From Nemophila menziesii (lineage: Eukaryota > Streptophyta > Magnoliopsida > Boraginales > Hydrophyllaceae), in contig JARWIR010000002.1 in the NCBI GenBank assembly GCA_029959085.1, forward strand, positions 36,791,733 to 36,855,732: a stretch of 64,000 nt of DNA, written 5' to 3'. Shown here piece by piece: positions 22,834 to 33,288 of this stretch. The notes beneath the pieces are model-generated. The model had not been told where the DNA came from, searched no databases, and saw only the letters and a list, made by a program, of their open reading frames with translations. The first letter of the stretch is position 1. Each line of letters begins with the position of its first letter. The translations under genes and the position numbers were made by a program.

Positions 22834-23345
22834 GTTAGGCGATGGAGCGATTAAGGACCATGTTTTATTTTTGACGAGTAAATTAACTCTTTTGTCATAG
22901 CGTCACACCAATGTACATCCTTATAGGCTTGAGTAAAACTAGTATGTTCGGAGGGTAATGTAGTAGTTAGAAGGCATTGTGGAATAGGTCAACGAGTGGA
23001 GAAAAGAATTTTTCGTTTTCAAGTTCCATCCGTATTACGAGTGACCATATGATGGCTACGAGTAGATTGGGGAGGGGGTCTGATTTGGTTATCTATGTTA
23101 TTTTTGTCTGAGGGTTGAGAGTTATTTAATTCGGTGGATGTGACAATATTAAATGAATTTTCAGATTCTAAATTTGGTGTTTGGGAGTCATTTGGTAAGG
23201 ATAGTGATGTTGGTGATGATGTAGATGAATTGAGATTTTGTTGGGGCAACGCTGGAATATTTAAAGTTATACATGCCCGATCAGTACATAGTTCTTCTGG
23301 CGTGTCAATTTTAGCAAGCCATGCATAATCCTCTATTTCTTCATC
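22834..23345 (-). pseudogene. Copia-B integrase-RT linker, right copy
   Basis: Minus-strand coding remnant upstream of the Copia-A insertion. 23019-23249 has a Ser/Asn/Pro-rich linker ending STRSHHMVTRN. Towards the LTR the RT start is readable with stops: FTQAYKDVHWCDAMTKEL. Towards the right EDYAWLAKIDTPEELC continues to about 23345 and then coding signal ends. It joins with 17376-18262 as one RT. Confidence 0.75.
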
Positions 23346-24651
23346 TTATATAACTACCGATAATTCACCATAAAAGGTTAGGTGACCATCCTCTAAGTAA
23401 TAACACATTAGGTGACCATCCTCAAACATTATAGTCACATTTCCTCAAACATGATAATACTTTCCAAATTAAAGGATTTTCAAGTTCTAGTTAGTGAAAG
23501 GCAGTTTCACATTCTCGATGTTGTTCTGAACATGATCAAGAGGGTCAAGCCTGATATTGTTGTTCATGAAGTTACTAATGGAACCAATAAATGATGAATT
23601 TGTGACTTGTCAAACTTTTATGGGCAACAGAATAGTGTTTATTGAGCATTGTTATCAACAATGAAGTCACTTAGGGTTGTTAGTTAACCAACTTCATTAA
23701 TCATTTCCATGCTGTTTTATTTAACCCATTTTCATGATATGAGTTTGATTATTACTACTTATTAGAAATGCCAGAGAAGTTCCACAAGTATTGCTTGCTG
23801 TGGTAATTGGAAAATTAAGATTAAACATCTGCTTTGAGAATATCATGCTTTACCATTAATAGTACCCTCCTCTGTAATCCACCTGTTAAGCACACACATT
23901 TAATAAAAGTTGACTGGCTCTATCATAAGAATAGATCTTCCTGAACATGAAAACCATCAAGAAAGGAAAAAGCAAGAATAAAGTCAAAATTGGATTGAAG
24001 AGACTTATAGAACTGAAATAATTGAACACAAGGTCAGGGATTGCGAACCATATTTGGAATCTTTTTAGTGGCCACTGAGCATAAAATTACCCTTGTACTT
24101 GTTAGTGGTTTTCCAATGCATAGGAGGCTCTTTTACATCCCACAAATACTTCTGATTATGTCCAACATATATAGCAAACTACCTAATAAACTGTTGGTAA
24201 GAGCAAAAATGTACGGGAGAAAATAAAGTGGATGAAGTGACTAAAAGGGGGCATAGCATAGTGTCTGAGTTGGTAGCTAAAATATATAAATGCCGATTCT
24301 AAAAGTCAATGCAGAAAGGAGAATAAAACAACATTCCAATATTTACTAAAACTCATATTTTGCTATTAAAAAAATGGTCCTTCTGAGTCCGCTGATCTAG
24401 AAGGTGTGACATATGAGTAATCAAACCAGACATTGATACAAGTGGTGCTAAACAGAATGAGTATCTAGATTCTAGGCTTGTCCTTTTAAGTTCAGGAGAT
24501 ACCAATCAAATCAAGTAAATTTCACTTCATTATATTCTCAATACTTTTAAGACTACTATTACAAACTATATTATATAACACACTGCACGTTTGCAAATCA
24601 CTCATAGCTTTAAGTTACAAATTTTCATTAACCCAACTAAATAAACATATA
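23346..24651. other. Shared unrecognised tail, right copy
   Basis: Counterpart of 2936-4243. It contains the TTAGGTGACCATCCTC direct repeat (about 23379 and 23408) and the first tandem unit. The plus frame 23412-23594 matches 2993-3175 but has no recognised domain. No gene supported. Confidence 0.5.
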
Positions 24652-25291
24652 TGAAGGATATTGCGATTTAAGAGTTTAAACGGAAACAAAGCTTCGATTA
24701 CAAACCTTAAGCCGTTGTATGAAAAATCGAATTGCCTTATCGTAGCTTCAAAAATTTGAAGCCTCCACACTTTGCACACCGAGCTTGATCCTTGCTTTTA
24801 GAATCCAATTCTGACTTGGTGACAAAAGACCTTTTTGTTATCGGTTGGGTTTTTTTTTCTTGGAAGAAAACTGATGAGAAGATATTTCAATATAATGACT
24901 ATCATTATATTCTTATAAACCCAACAGAAGGAAAATGAAAAGACAGAGAATGGGAAAAGTCAGGAACTTATAATGAAATTAATTATCATAATAATCTGGT
25001 CCATTACCACTTGTGAAGTGGTCTTGGACCTTCTTCATTATACAAAACACTTGACTAACCCAGCGGTTAGTAACACATTGCATACCACTAGAGGTACGTG
25101 GTTAGAACCACGAACTTGTCAATCAATAAAAAAAATTCTTTCTCTTTTGTCTTAGACCGGTCTTATATCAGAATATTAATTTGTGCTAGCAAATAAATAT
25201 ACCAATATTCCAAGTATATAATTAATTAATATTTATTATCTAATAATAAAATTCATTACAAGACGATCGAGGCTAGGGCATAATTCCAACA
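24652..25291. mobile_element. Solo-LTR-like insertion absent from the left copy
   Basis: 640 bp beginning TGAAGGATATTGCG and ending CATAATTCCAACA. Flanks are ATATA (24647-24651) and ATATC (25292-25296). The left copy reads straight through as AAACATATCTACAT at about 4234-4247. A 5 bp target duplication with one later change and TG...CA ends fit a solo LTR of a copia-type element. The end CATAATTCCAACA is typical of copia LTR termini. No internal element sequence is present. Confidence 0.65.
25040..25160 (+). mobile_element. tRNA-like SINE head candidate
   Basis: CCCAGCGGTTAGTAACA resembles an RNA polymerase III A box, and GTGGTTAGAACCACG resembles a B box, spaced as in a tRNA-derived SINE. 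The stretch after it is A- and T-rich. It lies inside the 24652-25291 insertion. No cloverleaf can be folded with confidence and no second copy is visible, so this is tentative. Confidence 0.3.
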
Positions 25292-25296
25292 ATATC

Positions 25297-25787
25297 TACA
25301 TAGGCCAACTTAAGAATAATTGGCTCACCATCTGAATGGGAATGGAAAACTTTGATTAATATGCTTTAGAACATCAAATTTTGAGTAGTGAATCATAAGC
25401 AAGCTGAGACAGGAGGGTCATTGAAAAATTAAGATTAAACATTTGTTTCTGGGGAAGCATGCTTTACCCTCCTGTTAATCACAAAAATAGATCTTCCTGA
25501 CCCAGAAAACTATCAAGAAATAAAAAGACAAGAACAATGCCGAAACTGGATCGAAGAGACTTAAGTAACTGAGACTCATATTATGACTTTGTTTTGGTAT
25601 CACACAAAGGATAAAAAACAACATTACAGTATTCACTAAGACTCATATTTTGCTATTTAGGGATTGTCCTTTTAAGTATGCCAATCTAGAAGTTTGTGTC
25701 ATACAAGTAATCCGTAATCCGCCAGATATTCATACAAGCCCTAGCCTAGTCCTCTCAAGTTCAAAATACATCGAGCAAAACAAGTAG
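25297..25787. other. Second tandem unit of the shared tail, right copy
   Basis: Counterpart of 4244-4721, including the GAAGCATGCTTTACCCTCCTG block. No open frame of note. It ends at AACAAGTAG, where copia sequence begins. Confidence 0.5.
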
Positions 25788-27515
25788 GTCTTCAACAGTA
25801 CCAGTTGGATAGGTATATGCAAAGAAGATAATATAAAGCTCCTAGCAGGTATTATTATGATGACTGTTATAGTTGAGATGAGGGACTCTAGGCCTTATTC
25901 TTATCTTGATGCTATAAATTATGAGATTGAAAATTATGGGTAATGTTATGAAGAAAGGATTAAATTCCATATTACTTAATAATACTTGAACTTTAGTTGT
26001 TAAACCTAGCTAAACTAGTCGAATGTAATTGGTTTTATAAACTTAAAGAAGGTAGTTCAGAAACTAACCCACCCAGGTATAAAGCTAGACTAGTTGCTAA
26101 GGGATATACTAAAAGGGAAGGCACTGAATTTACTTAAATTTTCTCTCATGCGATTGAATTCAAAACTTTTAGAATTACGTTAGCATATGCAACCCGTTTT
26201 AACCTTGAAATTTAGTAGTTGGATGTTAAGACAACTTAATTGCACGGTGATCTTGAGAAAACTATTTACATAAGGTAGCCTGAAGGCTACCATGATTCCA
26301 AGTTGCCTGATCATGTATGTATTTTGAATACAAAATCCTTACATAGATTAAAATAGTCCCCAAGGCAGTGGTATAAGAGGTTTAATTCTTCTGTGTTGTC
26401 CTTTGGATTTAAAAGATCGCAATATGATGTGTGTTTTTACTTTACATGGCAAGAAAGTTGTGCGGTTTACGTTCTTTCATATGTTGAAAATATGTTGATT
26501 ATATGAAATACTCCGTCTTATATAAATAAATAGAAAAATGTTTTGAAATCTGAATTTGATAGGTAGGATTTAGGAAATGCTAGATACTTGGCATGATAAT
26601 TGATAGGGATAAATCAAATTGAATATTAAAATTACATCAAATACCTTACTTGAAAAAGATCAATTCTAAGTTTGGTAATTTGAATTGCAAAAATGTACAT
26701 ATTCCTTTGGAAGGTCACTTTGTTTTAACTAAACAGTTGTGCCACAAGACTCAATCTGATTTTTGGAAAAAATAAACCATTCCTTATTGTAATATTATGG
26801 GATTTCTTATGTATTACATGTTTAACATTAAACCTGGTTTCTCTTTTTCTATCTCTTGACTTAGTAGATGTATGTCAAGTCCTTGCTATGGTCATTGGTT
26901 GGCAATTAAGCATGTCTTGGCATATGTAAATTCTACTTTAAATGTGTGTCAAATCTATGATAATCTTAAATGTTCGTGAGCTGATTGGTTATGTAGTTAA
27001 AGATTTTGCTAGATGTAGGGACTCTAGAATTTCCACTACTTCTTACTATTTCACCTTGGGGCAAAATTGTATTTCTTGGAATTCTCAGTTACAACCACTG
27101 GTAGCTCTTTCAACAATTGAGTTAGAATATGTTGCAATTACTGATTGCTTAAAAGAAGCTATTTGTCTTTAGAATTTCTTTAGAGAGGTTAAGTTGGTTA
27201 AAGGTATTTTTGTAATATTTTCGGATAGTCAAAGTGCAAATCGTTTGAGTAAAAATCGTGTATATCATGAGTTAACTAAACATATTGATGTTAAGTAGTA
27301 TTTTATTATATATGTATTTTTTAATAATGATGTTAAGTTGGAAAAAATTGCTTTTGAGTTGAATCCTATTAATATGGGTACTATTTGGGCAATGATGGTG
27401 ATGAAGATGGTGATGTTACTATAATATTCTCAGGTACTAATGACTTGAGTTGATCTTGGCATTACATATCTCAAGGTAGAGATTGTCGGATATGGGATGA
27501 TATTTCTTTGTGAAA
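25788..27515 (+). pseudogene. Copia fragment (Copia-D family): RT and RNase H
   Basis: Plus-strand relic matching 58106-59830. It starts in the integrase-RT linker, then RT (RYKARLVAKGYTKREGTEF, about 26077; DVKTT...LHGDLEKTIYI; PRQWYKRFNSS, about 26360) and RNase H (26942-27172, including HLGQNCISWNSQ-type and STIELEYVAITD segments). Many stops. It ends about 32 bases into the 3' LTR (TGTCGGATATGGG at 27484), close to where the other copy also ends. Confidence 0.8.
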
Positions 27516-27870
27516 TGTGTATTTTTATATGGGTGAATTATCAATAGGGTCTTAAAGACCATCTTGGTGCCATAAAAGTAACATTCTATTCCTCTCTTCT
27601 CCAAAAGGCCTCTAAGATGCCCATTATCATTACTACCCTTATAGTAGTGTATATAAGACAAAAATGATTCTTCTCTCTCATCTATTACAATTTTTCTCTC
27701 TCCTCCCTTATCAGTTTTTCTCTTTCTTCCATTATAATTTTTCTCTCTTCCCCTCCTTCATTAAGTATCACTACTTTCCAGCTCTGACCACAACCACCGA
27801 CCACCGTCGATCACCGCCGGAAAAAGTACTGACTATCGGAAAAAGTTACTAGGTATCAGAAAAAGTTACT
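27516..27870. other. Interval left of G1, CT-rich
   Basis: About 27660-27780 is rich in TTTTTCTCTC, and 27780-27870 has a short GC-richer stretch with repeated AAAAAGTTACT. No open frame supported. The last pentamer GTTAC (27866-27870) should be the outer target site of G1. Confidence 0.4.
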
Positions 27871-29429
27871 GGTGGTCCTTTGTGTGTTCTAAAATAAATG
27901 CAAATAATAATCGAACCACAATCGCAAGTGTACGGTTGTCCCAAGTAGTATAACTGATAATACAGATTCGTTCCAAGGACGGAATGGTTGACTACAATGC
28001 CTATCTATTAATGATTGATTGCACTTATGAAAATAAATAAAGATAATATGTTTGTTTGGTTTTGTATTAATGCTAAGTAAATGAAAGACAATTATTAAAA
28101 TGCAAATAAAAGCTAAGACGCAAGTAAAATGATGTAAAACGCAATATGAGATGTAGCACTTGAGAACGCAAGGATCCTCCCAATCCTATTTCCTAACTTA
28201 TGTTGTTTAAGGGCTAAATTGGTCAATTACAATGGTCGGGATTCTAAATTCCTTATACCCCCGTCAGGGTGGACTATAAGGAGACCCTAGAGTGTCACTA
28301 GTCCCGTCAGGGTAAATATGATCCACTTTTGGATGATTAAGTTTTATTACCTCATTGGCCCTAGGATTAGCTAAGTTCGTCAGAATCAATAGCTTCTATC
28401 CTAGATTGAATAAATGGTTCTGTCCCTAAACCCTCCGTCAGGATGATCCAATCGCCACTAATTGGAGCCTAGATACTAACACCTGTTCCTAGTTCATGAC
28501 GCTAAAAACAGTAAACATTCTCAATTTATCGAAAAGAGTAAAAGCCCTAATTTAGTTTAATTTAAAAAAAACCCAAATTCAACATTCGTTATTCAATACG
28601 ATTGGGATTCACCCATTGTTTGTTCTCAAGCACTATGAAAAGTTTAGCTCATATTAAAAAGAAAAACTAAATTAAATGTAAAGGAATTCATAGTTGATTA
28701 CAAAATTAAAGATAAGAAAAACCTAATTTTCGGAATAGGAATGACTACGAACGGAGATATAGACCCTCTCCAACTCTTGTAGTTTCTTCTTTCTTCCTTC
28801 TGTTGACTTCTCTCTGGTGTTTAATCTTGTGGAATGTGAATTGTATGAAAAATAGAAGTCCAGAACTCCTTTTATAAGTTCAAATTCGGACTTGGACCTA
28901 GGCTTTTAATTAAATGAAATATAAAAGTCACAAGTCCACTAACTTAGCCCAAAATCTCGTAACTGCTGATATACCTTCACTAAAACGGCTTTTCCCGATT
29001 CGTTATGACTCCGATTGACCTCATTCCAGTTGATAAAGTTCCGGAACTCGATAGGGAGCGTTTTCTCTTCAAAGGTCAGCGGCTAAATCATCGCTTAAAC
29101 ACCTCGAAATCAGCAATCTATGGCCTGGAAAATGGATTTTCAGCTCTAAAAATAATATCTTCGGGATTTCTTTTTAAGTCTTGACTCTATCTTTTGATCT
29201 TTGACTTTCTCCTCGGATTCCTCTTCTAGCTAACACATAAAACCTGTAAACTTTACACTAAAAATACCAATATTAAGCGCAAAAGCTTAATAAATAAAAA
29301 ATACTAGAAATAAAAGAGGAAAATCATATTATTGCATATTTAGTCCAAAAGTCTATCAAATTGATTAAATAAACACCAAAAAATGATGTCTCCTAAGGGT
29401 CGAAAATAAGAACAATTAAGGAGACATCA
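27871..29429 (-). repeat. G1 3' LTR
   Basis: 1559 bp from TGGTGGTCC (27871) to GGAGACATCA (29429). On the minus strand it starts TGATGTCTCC, next to the PPT. It carries three CCGTCAGG(G/A)TG segments near 28262, 28304 and 28436, and a start hairpin at 29384-29429. Confidence 0.9.
29384..29429 (-). other. LTR-terminal hairpin, G1 3' LTR
   Basis: TGATGTCTCC (29384-29393) and GGAGACATCA (29420-29429) are perfect inverted repeats of 10 bp around a 26 base loop. The outer arm is the LTR terminus itself. The same hairpin is found at 14992-15037, 44571-44616 and 49382-49427. Confidence 0.85.
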
Positions 29430-29446
29430 AGACCCCCAACTCAAAC
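29430..29446 (-). other. G1 polypurine tract
   Basis: On the minus strand GAGTTGGGGGTCT abuts the LTR start TGATGTCTCC. The same tract precedes the G2 3' LTR. It primes plus-strand DNA synthesis. Confidence 0.75.
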
Positions 29447-30921
29447 CTTTGTCGTCCCGACAAAGCAAAATATAACAAAACAAGGGATAGAAGTAAACGC
29501 AAGAACAAATAGAAGCTAGCAAATAAACCTAAAGCAATTATTAAGATAAATCTCATATAGCAAAACTTTAAGAACTAACATATACATACACTAATCATGC
29601 AACATCAAACATAAATAATCTCAATCATAAAATTAAAGTCGCAATGCTTGAAGGTTACACTTGTACTAAACTCTGTATGATGGCTATAGGGTGGTCATTA
29701 ATCCTAACTCGCTTTGAACGCTCCACCTAATATATTTCCTATCAACAGAATTATAAATTCACTATGCACCTAGAAATCACGAGGTCTTTATGGTTTTAAT
29801 AATGGCTTAAGGACGGTATGGATGTATATTTGGTAAATTTGAAGTGAGCATTTGGCTCTCTCCTCACTTACCATCAACAATGTCCTCGAGCTTGAGTTTA
29901 CGCTCAAAAATGTTCTCACTCACCCATTTGACGCGCTAATGTTGCGTCCCCAATGTCAACCCAAATAAAACTAAGATGAATTTCCAAAAATATTCCACTT
30001 TGCCGATTTATTTGTTCTTCTTTCTATTTATTTTCTTTTTCATTTCTTTTCTCTTTTTTTTTGTACAAGATACCCATGACCATCATTTTGATGTGAAAGG
30101 TCATATCTCTTATAATTTTCTTTTTTTTTTCTTTTTTTTTTCTTTTTTTTTCTTTTTTTTTTCAAATTTCGGCAAAGGGTTACAAATAATAATATCATCT
30201 TTTATTTTTGTGCCTCAAAATAAACACATATAATCCCTTCCCAATGTAAATTTCCCAAATGTGGACCCTCCACCCTAAACTCAAGCTCGAGACAAGTCTC
30301 AGGGTTGTGATTCAAGTGCGGGTCATTTGGTCATGCCTATTAATCTAAAGGATAATGGGCTTATATCGTGGCTACAAAAGAAAAGGCTTAAGGCTCAAAA
30401 TTGGGCTAAGACGGATAAAATTATAATAAGGGATAGCAAGCTTTTGGCTTCAAATGGCTAACAAAGAACTGCCCCTATCATTTTCCTAAGTACATAGCTT
30501 GTCTTTAGTTCATATCTAGGTGGGTTCTCTACTAATTAGGATTTCACGTTCTACACACCAAACACATTCCTTAAGTACAAGCTTACTTCATTTGCATTGT
30601 TCATTAATTTTTCCTATCAATTACCTATGTTCGCATGCAATTATAAGTGCGTTTTATGTTATTCCCTAAAGTCCACTATTTATTATCATCGATTCATCAA
30701 AAGTATGCTTAAAGGATATTTAAAATTTTCTATAGTCAAACGCAACTCCGAAAATTATTTTATTTAAAGAAAGTAAAACACATAACACATAAAAAACTGG
30801 GATGAGGCAACGAACGCCACCCCAAACTCAAAAATGAGTCGTGTCCCCACGACTCGAAAAGACTCAACGCAATAAAAATAAACTAAACTAACTAAAACGC
30901 GAAAGGTATAGAAAACGTATC
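29447..30921 (-). other. G1 long 3' untranslated region
   Basis: No coding frame. It matches the G2 region 43092-44558 in inverted order, including CTCGAGCTTGAGTTTACGC (near 29884) and the ACGACTCATTTTTGAG block (near 30840). It contains a 45-50 bp T/C tract at 30118-30163; the hydrophobic plus-strand frame over it is an artefact. The conserved length suggests a packaging or processing role, which is inference. Confidence 0.6.
30118..30163 (+). repeat. Poly-T tract with C interruptions
   Basis: Runs of 8-11 T separated by single C. On the element sense strand it is a poly-A/G tract. The equivalent place in G2 (43835-43985) is likewise purine-rich. Confidence 0.85.
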
Positions 30922-32252
30922 TTAACCAGCGCGAGGCTGGTTATCGGTGTTGCGTCCATGAACTTTCTCTTGAGTAAGTATACCATAGGTGGCGTGTTGA
31001 ATTGTGCTCACCCCCATTAACATGTTTCGGAGAAGTTCTAACTCTTTTGTAACGTTTCCTAAAGACGCAATCATCTTCACTTGGTTCTCTTCTAACACCT
31101 TCACTTTCGCTTCCAACTCATCAGTTGTATGCATCTTCTTCTTTGGAGGAGCTCTCGGATTTCTTGTTGCTTTTAACACTTCATCATGAATATTCTTGAT
31201 CAAAGTTAAACCCATACTCTCACACACTACAACACGATCATTCTCTGCGTCTTTACGCGGAACCTTTGCGTCTAAGCACAAAGTAGTGATGGTACAAGGA
31301 AATTTGAGATTTTGTTGTGAAGTAGGAATTCGAGCAAATTCCATGATGGTATCATAAATAACTCGAGCAACATCCATGGGTGTCTCCTCAATAATACACT
31401 TAATGAACAAAAGATGCTCCTTCTTCACTTCCGATATGTGTTTAACTCCGAAGAAGGTAGGGATTATGAAGCGTGACCAAATCTTAGCACATGGTAGCAA
31501 ATTACTACTATACATCTGTCCAGGATATCTCTCTCCTTCGGGAATTGGGCGAGCCCCATCAATAAGCACTTTCCCCCAAAGGGATTCATAATCAAACGAA
31601 GGCTCTTTTAGAGATTCTTGAAACTGACATATTCCGGAAAACTCGGGTAATTTCAATGATTTACGAATAAGCTCAACGGAGAAAGGAACTACCTTTTTGC
31701 GAATAATAACTGCTTCTTTTGAGAAGGCGATTCCTTCATAAAAATCTCGCACTAAGGTAGGAATATACTCAAGCTTCCTGTCTCTCAATTCTTTCCAACC
31801 CAATTTATCACAAGTAATACCATAATCTTTATAAGCACTAGTCATAATACCCTTAGGAAGATTCATCTCCTCACCAAACTTCAAAAATTCAATTCTATCA
31901 CGAACCTGAGTATCCCAAGGAACGAAGACTCTTTTAGGCTTTTGAGCCCAAGCTTTCCTACGCAGAGGTTTCTGTTGTTGTACTCGTTCTTCGGGAACTT
32001 CTTGTTCAGTTTCTTCCTCAATCTCTTCTTCAACTTCTTCCTCACTTTCTTCATCACTTTCATCAATTAACCTACTCTTTTTCGGATTAACCTTGTATTT
32101 TCTTTTCTTTTCGGAGCAATTGGGTTTTGGACAGTCTTTTTGGATCGCGAATCCGGAATCTCAATTCCTTTGTCTGGGCTAGCTCCAACAGTGTTCCTGT
32201 TTCTTGGTATGTTTCTTCGATAGTTACACATGGAATCGGTTCTGTTAGTCAT
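30922..32252 (-). pseudogene. G1 downstream ORF (Transposase_32 / env-like), frameshifted
   Basis: Minus-strand ORF after integrase. It begins at 32252 (MTNRTDSMCNYRRN). One frame change near 32100, in a purine run, switches to a frame with a long acidic stretch (DESDEESEEE, about 32050) that continues without stop to 30922. The middle has FYEGIAFSKEAVIIRKKVVP and FSVELIRKSLKLPEF, typical of the plant transposon protein domain (PF20167) found downstream of pol in Athila elements. The C-terminus is a coiled coil (DELEAKVKVLEENQ). No signal peptide or membrane segment is evident. Function is unknown; 'env-like' refers only to position. Confidence 0.7.
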
Positions 32253-32625
32253 CTCTTTTCACCCCAAACTCAAAACTTCAAATAGAGAAAAAGCTAGAGA
32301 AAAGCTTTGAAATTTGATGTTTTGAGGCTTAAAACTTGAAGAACTAGGTGTTATACGAGATGGGTTAAGGTTATTTGAGAGGAATTATGGAAGAATTGAG
32401 TTTAATTTCAAGGTTGGGAAGAGGGAATTTATGAAGAAAAGATGGATTCTGGTGATGTTTTGGAGAAGCTATGAGTTGATTGTGTGTTTTTGTGATGAAA
32501 GAAGGCTTGATTTGATGATTTTATAGTTGTTTGTTGATGATTTTCGGAGTGGGTGGAAGCAAGGATTTGGAATATAAGGTTTGGCTTGGAAAAGAGGCAA
32601 AAGACTAGGTTTAATAAACTCAAAA
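32253..32625 (-). other. G1 leader between palindromic array and downstream ORF
   Basis: Non-coding link, with GAGTTTTGAGTTTGGGG-type sequence on the minus strand near 32262-32285 that also occurs in G2 near 42700. It could hold a subgenomic promoter or splice acceptor for the downstream ORF, but nothing decisive is visible. Short frames on both strands are chance. Confidence 0.4.
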
Positions 32626-32639
32626 CCGCCTCTCGCAAC

Positions 32640-33055
32640 AGGTGGCCGGCTAGCCGGCGGATTCGCCGGCATGCCGGTCGCGAGGTCGGCGACAAAATAT
32701 TACTAAATTTGATTTTTTTTACCTCAAAACGCAAGCATATTGCGTCGTCGCTGACGTAGTGGTCAGAGAATTCACTTTCTTTCACCGGCTAGCCGGCGGA
32801 TTCGTCGGCATGCCGGTCGCGTGTCGATGGCGCAACTGATGACGCAACAACCTTGCGTCGTCGCTGACGCAAGGACCAGAACCTTCACCTTCTTTGGCCG
32901 GCTAGCCGGTTAGTTGACCGGCATGCCGTCGGATCTTGCTGGCGCGAATGGTGACGCAGCAATGCTGCGTTGTCGCTGACGCAGTGATGAGAGAGTTGGG
33001 GTCCTTCAGCTCTTTTGACCGGTATGCCGGCCAGCTCGCCGGCTAGCCGGTCAGA
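32640..33055 (-). repeat. G1 palindromic GC-rich tandem array
   Basis: Four units at spacings of about 110-140 bp. Each has the 12 bp palindrome CCGGCTAGCCGG (32646, 32785, 32898, about 33039), with a second palindrome CCGGCATGCCGG or a close variant nearby (32666, about 32805, 32918, 33019). Between them lie inverted GCGTCGTCGCTGACGC-type segments. In the fourth unit the two palindromes appear in reversed order. It is GC-rich in an AT-rich genome and lies between integrase and the downstream ORF. Confidence 0.85.
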
Positions 33056-33288
33056 CCTGCTGTGGACTCCAAAATTTTTCGTTTTCTCCTCGTTTTGACC
33101 CCAAACTCATGACCATTATACCCCTGAAATCATCAAAAACAAACACCCTTCCTCATTTCTTAAAAATAAACATTAAAAGCAAAGAAAACTTAACTAATTT
33201 ATACTACTGAAAATGAAATACTTAAACTAATATACAAGAAATTGGCTCTTGTTTAACGTTGTTAAGCTCGACAAGTTACCTCGTGCTT

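Larger units (their letters stand above)
20419..25787. repeat. Segmental duplication, right copy
   Basis: Matches 1-4721. It is longer by about 645 bp because of an LTR-like insertion (24652-25291) that the left copy lacks. The left copy gives the empty site. The right edge is a sharp junction at 25787/25788 with a copia fragment. Confidence 0.9.

Noticed and set aside
25040..25160. Functional tRNA gene
   Set aside because: A- and B-like boxes are present but acceptor, D and anticodon stems cannot be paired, and it lies in an LTR-like insertion. Kept only as a SINE candidate.
29976..30233. Hydrophobic Phe-rich plus-strand frame that looks like a membrane protein
   Set aside because: It is a translation of the T/C tract in the G1 3' region; no start context and no conservation in G2.
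32640..33055. CRISPR-like array in G1
   Set aside because: Same reasons: interspersed segments are related to each other and the array is part of a retrotransposon.
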